Of a DNA stretch of 64,000 nt, positions 57,698-64,000 are shown piece after piece. The stretch covers positions 1 through 64,000 of the forward strand of contig NW_006766952.1 in the NCBI RefSeq assembly GCF_000275845.1, read 5' to 3'. This DNA is from Dichomitus squalens LYAD-421 SS1. Its lineage: Eukaryota; Basidiomycota; Agaricomycetes; Polyporales; Polyporaceae. Numbering within the stretch: position 1 is the first letter of the stretch; the number at the start of each line of letters is the position of its first letter. The notes beneath the pieces were generated by a model that worked only from the letters and a program-made list of their open reading frames with translations, had not been told where the DNA came from and did no database searches. The translations under genes were made by a program, and so were the position numbers.

Positions 57698-59786
57698 ATG
57701 TTTTCCTCTTCGCCCGCCCTGGTCGGCCTTGGCTCCTCTTTCTTCTTCGCCGCGCTCGTCCTTGCGCTCCTTCCCCAGGCCGCGGCACGTTTCTCTTCCA
57801 TCCATTTCTCCCCCGTCAAGCAGTGTGGCAACTTCTCTGTCGACTTCGCTGGTGGCAAGGCTCCCGCTGCTCTGCCTTTGTCCCTCACCGTCCTTCCGGT
57901 CAATGGGACCCCCATCAGCATCCCGCTCCCTCTCGACGCTTGGAACCAGACGTCCGAGACCGGTGCCATGATTACATTCCTCCCCTTCCCGGCCGGCACC
58001 CAGTTCATCGCTTCACTTGATGACGCGCAAGGCCACGGAACAGCCCTCGTGTCTGACGTGCTTGTCATCGATCCCCCAGACTCGGCAGACACGTCGTGTC
58101 TGCCAACGGATCCTGTCCCGTTCGTGCCGGAGTACAGCATCAACGGGACGCTGTCTCAGTGCGAGCCCTTCTCTGTCACATACGATGCCGCCCGGAATAT
58201 CAGCTCCCCTGCTATCCGTGCGTTTGTACCCAGAGGGGGATCGTTCAGGATCAACGAGACCGAGTCGAACGGAGCCTCAGGCGTCGACACGTACCTCATG
58301 GATGTGCCTCGGGACCTCGAGGTCCTGCTTATGTTCCACGACCCGAACAGCGGGCACAACGAGACAACGCCCATCCTCTCTGTTCTCGGCAATGTTAACA
58401 GCGACTCGTCTTGCGTTCCTAAAAATCCGCTATCTACGACCGCAAATCTGGATACGAGCAGCTCGAAGGACCATGTCACGCCAAAGTACGTGTAGCTTAC
58501 ATGTGCGATCCTCAATCCCTCACTGCCTTGACGTTCTGCTTGCTCGAATGACATCCTCGCTCCGCATGCATCGTTCCGTTGCCATTCATTCATTTGACCC
58601 GCTGTCCCCTGAAATTGACTGATCGCTTCCTTCTTGCAGGATTGCTATTATCGTCATCGCAGTATGCGTGGGCGTTGTCGGTGTCGTCGCGTTGGTGATG
58701 ATCACTTGGTATCTCCTCCACCGACGGAAGGTGCGGCGAGCGCGCAAGTTCAGTAAGCTGGCTGCGTCGCCAACCCCGAACGATCCTGAGAAGCAGATGA
58801 TGCAAGTGCGCCCCGCCACGATCACGCCTGGTCCGCTCTCCCCTACCGGGTCTAGTTACGACGCATTGGACCAATACGTTCGGAACCCCTCATACATTCG
58901 CATGGGCAGTGCCCTTATCACGCCCATATCCCCGGACCCTAGGGATCCCTTTGGCGAGCAGTCAATGGGCACCATTCTTGGACCTCTCTCTGCCCGCGAC
59001 AGCTTCAACTCCAAGCTTGGCGCAACGGCGCTCGGCAATGGCATGAACGGCTCGTCCACGCTTGCACTCCCACCGCGTTCACGCAATGGTACGCCCTCGC
59101 CTCTCACCGTGTCCGGCTCGGCAGCACGCCAGTCCGAGTTCGACCCCGCGACGCAGCCCATGGCTGGGACATCGCCATACTGGGGCGGTCGTCTCGCCGT
59201 GACGCCTGACAACTCGCTCGCAACAAATCCTGACTCGATCCTCCGCCGTGTCCGCGGCTCTGGGAACGGGTCTGTGTCGTCCGTGGAGATCGACCGCATC
59301 CTTGAGATGGCAACCATGTACGACGCAACGGACATACCCGAGCTGCCGCAGCCCGTCATGACCGCGCCCGCGACGCTCCGTCAATCCGCATACATGGCAG
59401 GCCTCGAGTCACGACGGCAATCGATGGCGTTCAGCTCCCTGGAGTCGTCGTCGCCATCGCAGAGCCGGAACAGTAGCCCAGCGTTGAGCCTCAGTGCGAA
59501 CCAGTCGACGCTCCGCCTGGGACGTACGTTCCGCGAGCCTCCCCTGGCGCCGCTGCCATCGTCTCCCTTGCCTTCACCCATGGCGAGGCGAAGCTTCGAC
59601 GCTGTGGCTGAGGCGGACACCCCTCGGTCAAGCGCGTCGACTACGCGACCGCTCCCCGTGCCGCCCGTGGCTCTGTTCAGCCGGAACGGTACGTCTTCAA
59701 CACGAGCGTCGACGTACAGCATGGACGAGAACGATTTGGATGGCTTCACGATCCTCCAGCCCCCAGCTCAACGTAGGTCAAGATGA
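57698..59786 (+). CDS. Single-pass membrane protein with lumenal/extracellular domain and long cytoplasmic tail
   Basis: Two exons (57698-58485, 58640-59786) give 644 residues. A hydrophobic signal peptide (about 1-32, LGSSFFFAALVLALLPQAAA) is followed by an extracellular domain of about 230 residues with an even number of scattered Cys and several N-glycosylation sites (NFS, NGT, NQT, NIS, NET). Then comes one membrane helix (about 264-288, IAIIVIAVCVGVVGVVALVM) with a basic stop-transfer HRRKVRRARK, and a cytoplasmic tail of some 350 residues rich in Ser, Pro and Arg with PSPL and PLPVPP motifs. The splice falls just before the helix. The layout resembles uncharacterised basidiomycete type I proteins that may act as wall or stress sensors, but no named domain is seen. 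The start is chosen at the Met beginning the signal peptide; an in-frame upstream Met at 57506 lacks that logic. Confidence 0.82.
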
Positions 59787-60743
59787 AGGTCCTCTTTCAA
59801 TGTCTGAGTAGCTCCTGTCCTTGTTCCTTGGTCGTCGGTGGTCCGAAAGAAGTCTCCCATGCTCCCTTCCGCAAGTTAACACATGTTGCGTTACCAAGTC
59901 AATTTCACATCACTTCTGCTTCGACGGGTTTCAGTTGTTCGTGCTCTTCTTTTGTCTAAGCACGTTCTTCGCGCATTGCCGTCGCGCATCCGGCGGGGGA
60001 CCCTGGTTCCCTGCGCTCACCGCGGCGCGAGGTGTATATGTTTTGCTTCATCTTCATTGTGCATGCATGATTCCTTCCATACTTTTTGCACTGTTGTTGT
60101 CGACGCCCAGGGCGCCGTTCGCTCATTCAAGGACGATTGCATCGTCTGAGTTCGCTTCCCTTCCGATCGTCTTCTCGCAAACCGGTTTGGCTACGACCAT
60201 AGATTTAGCCTAGCCTCCTTCCATGTCTCGCGCTAGTGTTTACTCTATGCACCCGGCTGTCGATGCCGCCTTCGTCGTAGCTGCCTGTTTCGGTCCGTTC
60301 TTGACTTCGTGTTCTGCGAAAGCGATTGCTTATCTTACTTACTCATGCGTCCCCCATCCAGGTCGCGTCTGTATGATTTGTATCCCTAGTTGTACGTGTA
60401 GCGTGTAGGATTATGGTTATTCTACATAAGTATACTCTTCCGTCTCTCGTCCTACCAGCGTGGACATCTGCGTATGCATGAGTGATTGGTATTACCGCGA
60501 GGTAATCCCCGGACTTCATACGGGTGAATGACGTCTATACACTTTATCTGCATAATTGCACTTTACGACGGGCAAGTTATGGCACAACCCACTGGACGTC
60601 GTGATACAGGAAAGATAGGGCGAAGGATTGACCAAAAGTTCGGAAGTATCACGATCATGATGGGACGAATGCATGGTGCGTAGCTGCGCAGTGCCGCTGG
60701 GTGTTTTAGATGCTGACCCACTAGGGAAGCCGCATCGCATCCT
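59787..60743. other. Spacer with long 3' UTR
   Basis: About 950 bp. The first half is T-rich and probably the 3' UTR of the membrane-protein gene. No gene was recognised. Confidence 0.35.
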
Positions 60744-60950
60744 CTACCCGCCAGGTCCGAGATCAGCGTGAGGCCTGATGAGAACTACATAGCGCGACTA
60801 GATACTGATCGTCAGCATCGAGCAGGGAATAAGACGGGGTAGCATGACCACTTACGACACGTCTCCAGACAGTAATCGCGCGGCGGCCCGAACTTGCTCA
60901 TCCTGAGCAGGATACACCCAACGGAAGCCTTTCGGCAGATAATTGACCAT
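60744..60950 (-). CDS. Putative 41-residue protein
   Basis: Two exons, 60950-60856 and 60774-60744, join in frame across an 81 nt intron (donor GTAAGT, acceptor CATCAG) and give 41 residues starting MVNYLPKGFRWVYPAQDEQV. The first 30 residues look like folded protein rather than chance translation (aromatic plus charged helix RAAARLLSG). The second exon (PHADLGPGG) is short and could be replaced by an alternative acceptor. No membrane helix or signal. I do not recognise a family. Below normal gene-calling thresholds, hence easily missed. Confidence 0.35.
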
Positions 60951-61149
60951 GGGTATCTTCTACAATGGCGTACTATTCGCCGATGGTACGCACCTCGCCG
61001 TCCCCCACCGACAACCAACCAACGTCAACTGTAGCTGACATCCAACGCCCATCGCCAAGGCATCCACGAAGACCGGAAGGTTGCAAGACGTATTCCTCGC
61101 TCGTCGCCGGCGCAGCCGTTCCTCCTTGCATTCATCCGATCACTGCGGT

Positions 61150-61506
61150 CTACGAGTCGGGGTCCTTGGGAAGCTTCGCCGCCTCCGCTGCCGCTTTACG
61201 TCTCCCTCCAAGCATGAGCTCCACGTAGTCCGCGCCGCCGAGCACAGGTATGTCGCCCTCGCGCTTGCTCTTGTGCGCTTTCGCCTTCTCTTTCAAGCCG
61301 GTGCGCTTCTTCTGCTCCTTCGGCGTGGGGGCAGAGACGGCAGTTTTGGGTTTGGGCGCAGATTGGACAGCGGATCTAGGGGCTGATCCTGCGCTACTGG
61401 TCTTTTTCTTGTCCTACGACCATGTCAAAGCTTTAGTAAACCGAGTATTGTGCAGGAATGATACCAGGCATACCGTCCGTTTATAAAACTTTGCGCTGCG
61501 ACCCAT
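61150..61506 (-). CDS. Small basic protein, probably nuclear or nucleolar
   Basis: Two exons (61506-61474, 61413-61150) joined across a 60 nt intron give 98 residues. It starts MGRSAKFYKRT, continues with a Lys-rich linker (DKKKTSSAGSAP, KEQKKRTGLKEKAKAHKSKR) and ends in a conserved-looking helix VLGGADYVELMLGGRRKAAA followed by EAAKLPKDPDS. The MGRSAKFYKR start and the terminal GGADYV..GGRRKA block remind me of short fungal proteins thought to be ribosome-biogenesis related, but I cannot name the family with certainty. Composition points to RNA or nucleolar association. The splice is clean (ACG|GTATGC..GTAG|GAC). The region just upstream carries a direct repeat and a hairpin (61554-61606). 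Confidence 0.65.
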
Positions 61507-61553
61507 GATAATGTAGGGATGTAAGGCGCCACATGCAGATTTCTCTCGCATCT

Positions 61554-61606
61554 ACCCCCGGCCCGTGTTCACCCCCGGCCCGCTGAACGGGCTGAGCTTT
61601 AGCCCG
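61554..61606. repeat. GC-rich direct repeat and hairpin in a promoter region
   Basis: ACCCCCGGCCCG occurs at 61554-61565 and again at 61571-61582. Next to it CGGGCT (61588-61593) and AGCCCG (61601-61606) can pair with a 7 nt loop. The block sits 48-100 bp upstream of the 61506 start codon, so it may be a regulatory site; function is inferred from position only. Confidence 0.45.
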
Positions 61607-62735
61607 AGGAAATAGTAGCTCTCGGGGTTTCAGACTAACGCAGTTTTCATATAGTGACGAGGAGATTACACTTCTACGGAGACGATGGTTTGCTTGTAAC
61701 GTGCTTATGGTTTGACAAAAGTCACGTCTGCTCATTGTGCGATATGCTTAGGAATGATTTCGCGGAGCAGAATGTATGGGGAGACCTCATCTGATTCATA
61801 ACCACATAGAACGTTCCATCAGCCTCTTGGCCTGTAGAATTGTACGAGAGGATGTCATTAGAGGGTCGCCAAGGCAAGCGAATGTCCGAACACCCCGAGT
61901 CACCACCACACCGAGTCTTCGGTTGGCTCCTGCGACCGACATAAGTGCGACTGTCTAGGTACCACAGTACCGAGAAGCGTCCCTACCGGCTCAATGTCCT
62001 CACCCTGAACACTATTGCGCCCGGATTCCGTACCTATCCCCGACTCCGTCGCACTTACTCATGCTTCTCTCCCTGCGCAACGTAATTGTTTTGAGTTGTC
62101 AAGGACATTTCCTAACTCTCCAGCTGTTGCCCAACGAGCTCTCTAACCGCTGTCAAGTTTCAACAACACATTGACACCGTTAACAAATATGACGGCACCT
62201 TTGGTCCATGCGTGATCGCATTTTGCTGGAGTCTAGCCCTCGGTTTGCTCTAGGATAGTCCGGAATGCATTGAAGTTCTTCTGACCCTTATGCATGACAA
62301 ACAGACTATTCGATAGATACACGCACCTAAAATCGCGTTATCCAACGCTTTATGAAGCTGCTATATCGGTGAAGCCCTTGCCGATGCCAAATACGACTTG
62401 ATTCGATCGCTGCCTCCTGCTCTTACAACAACTTGATACGTGCATGCCAACTCTTCTACACGTCCTTGAATGGTACTGAGAGTGCCGCGATAGTGCATAT
62501 CCTAGTAAGATAGGATTCAGGCAGGATGGTCGACGGCGATGGCGGTCTATGGTCAACCGACCAAAATGAACGAAGCCGCTTCCAACGGCATGTGAGTCCG
62601 CGCCAATCAGATGCCGACAAATCCCAAATCGATCTCACAGCAACTTGGTGAATTCGCTGTACATCGTACTGTACACTGTGACATTGCTTCCTAAACTTTA
62701 CGCTACACTGCTATTATGTATACATCCTGACCCGT
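61607..62735. other. 1.1 kb spacer
   Basis: No gene was recognised on either strand. It holds the far promoter of the small basic protein gene and the 3' UTR of the iron-ADH gene. Confidence 0.35.
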
Positions 62736-64000
62736 CTAGTTCTTCTTCCAACCCGTCCTACGGATGTAGTCTCGTCCTGCAGCATCGGCTGCCTTGATCG
62801 CACCGAAGACGAAGTCGACATTGATTACTCGGTCCAGATTCCAGATAGTCTCGCTCTCCGCGCAAGATAGCTCGGCAACGCGACGAAGCTCTTCGTCCTT
62901 CACGTGGGGTATACCGAGGAGTTCGAAGGTGACTGGAAGGTCTACTGAGAGCATGAACTCGATGTAGCGATCGAGCTCGGAGGTGGGAACTCCATCGAGG
63001 ACGAGTTGGCATATGGTTCCAAACGCGACTGATGGATTTACGTGTCAGCTTGAATCACTTTATTCGGTTTCTTACGGCATACCTTTCTCGCCGTGCAGTA
63101 GCCCATGCAATTCTTCTATCGCCGTCATGCCGTTGTGGATCTGTTCGCACAGGTCGGTCAGTACCGCACAAACCACTTGCATGCATCTAGTCAGGATAGC
63201 TCGCTCACCGCATGCGCCGCAGCCAGCCCACCAGACTCGAAACCAAGCCCGGATAGCAGGGTGTTAGCCTCAACAACCGCCTCCAACGCAGGAGTCACTG
63301 CATGAGCCTTGTTCGCCTCGTACGCCTGCTTCCCATACTTGAACAATATCTCCTCGCATTTCTCGCATATTGCTGAAGACACCTCCGTCTGAAGTCCGCC
63401 TCCGAAGTTTGTGCTGTTCTTGCACCGTCTCGCTTCCACGTTCGTCGCGATCGCATCCCCCATACCCGCCGCGAGGAAGCGCGCAGGGGCTTTCGACACG
63501 ACTGTCGTATCCACGAGCACGACACTCGGGTTCTTGTCAAAGAAGGTGTAGCAGTGGAACTCCCCTGACGGGCGGTAGAGCACAGAGAGCGCGGAGCAGG
63601 GCGCGTCTGTAGACGCGGTGGTGGGGAGGATCGCGACTTGGAGCGCAAGGCCATCTGCGACGGTCTTGGCGGTGTCGATCGTCTTCCCGCCGCCCAGCGC
63701 GATGACGAAGTCGGAGGACTTATCGCGTCCAATCTGCGCGATGCGGTCTACCTCTTCGCGTGAGGCTTCGCCGCCGAAGACTATACGGTGGATCTTGAAG
63801 TCGGACTTCTCGAGCGCGCCCACGAGCTCCTCGCCCGCTACACTCGCAGAGCGCGGAGATCCTAGTTAGCTACTGCTTACGCGTAGTGGGTATTGGAAAA
63901 CGCTGGACGCACCAATTCTCCAAACAATCTCATCGCAAATGAGCAGTGGTGTCTTTCCGAGTTTTCCAAGGTACTTCGCCGCATTGTGAATGGCGTACGG
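62736..64000 (-). CDS. Iron-containing alcohol dehydrogenase, glycerol dehydrogenase (GldA)-like, 5' partial
   Basis: NAD-dependent group III alcohol dehydrogenase that probably oxidises glycerol to dihydroxyacetone or a related polyol. The 5' end is beyond the right edge. Four exons are seen: 64000-63913 (partial), 63861-63209, 63140-63083 and 63028-62736, in frame for 363 residues. Blocks: PYAIHNAAKYLGKLGKTPLL (start of the Rossmann domain), DFVIALGGGKTIDTAKTVAD (the GGG pyrophosphate motif), AILPTTASTDAPCSALSVLY, and ARFLAAGMGDAIATNVEAR with the metal-site Asp. Metal-ligand His residues follow in GGLAAAHAIHNGMTAIEELH and GLLHGEKVAFGT. GldA rather than another iron-ADH subfamily is indicated by the TASTDAPCS and AAGMGDA motifs. 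No defect is seen in the part present. Confidence 0.92.

Noticed and set aside
1..64000. CRISPR arrays, operons, ribosome-binding sites and bacterial-type promoters
   Set aside because: The sequence is eukaryotic nuclear DNA with spliceosomal introns; no regularly spaced repeats were found.

Overview
The window is nuclear DNA of a filamentous fungus, almost certainly a basidiomycete of the Agaricomycetes type (a Polyporales-like wood-decay fungus would fit; this is inference). The reasons are intron-dense genes with short introns (about 50-80 nt), GT..AG boundaries with GTRNGT donors, divergent gene pairs with 230-270 bp promoters, and proteins whose closest remembered relatives are basidiomycete. 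Exon boundaries were worked out by hand by matching splice sites to reading frame and family homology. Where every exon keeps frame the models are strong; alternatives are stated.

1-30 kb is mostly ordinary housekeeping sequence. A Ty3/gypsy pol scrap lies at the left edge. It is followed by farnesyl diphosphate synthase, an Old Yellow Enzyme-class flavin reductase, a divergent pair of a dolichol-sugar utilisation protein (MPDU1) and eIF3e, a DUF4436-like membrane protein, a polytopic membrane protein divergent from a HUL5/UBE3C-type HECT ubiquitin ligase, a mitochondrial D-lactate dehydrogenase, a second DUF4436-like gene in inverted orientation, a small conserved protein, a phytanoyl-CoA dioxygenase-like enzyme, an isoprenylcysteine carboxyl methyltransferase and a macrodomain protein.

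30-44 kb is an accessory, decayed region. It holds an UNC93-like transporter pseudogene with frameshifts, two diverged direct copies of a segment about 4.8 kb apart, a roughly 204 bp near-palindrome, and an A1 aspartic protease pseudogene that has lost its first catalytic Asp. Intact genes among the wreckage are a tandem pair of small membrane proteins of no known family and an HRI1-like gene.

44-64 kb is again mainly housekeeping: a Mit_KHE1-family mitochondrial protein, an F-box protein, an RNA 5'-triphosphatase (CET1 type) divergent from the branched-chain 2-oxoacid dehydrogenase E1 alpha gene, a single-pass membrane protein with a long cytoplasmic tail, two very small genes, and a glycerol dehydrogenase-like iron ADH cut by the right edge.

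The genes do not form one metabolic cluster. Several touch prenyl/isoprenoid supply and use (FPP synthase, MPDU1, the prenyl-Cys methyltransferase) or mitochondrial catabolism (D-lactate, branched-chain keto acids), but they are spread out and each has its own promoter. The most unusual intact features are two tiny exons (9 and 8 nt) in the E1 alpha gene, the inverted DUF4436 pair with five of seven exon lengths identical or within one codon, and the tandem small-membrane-protein pair.
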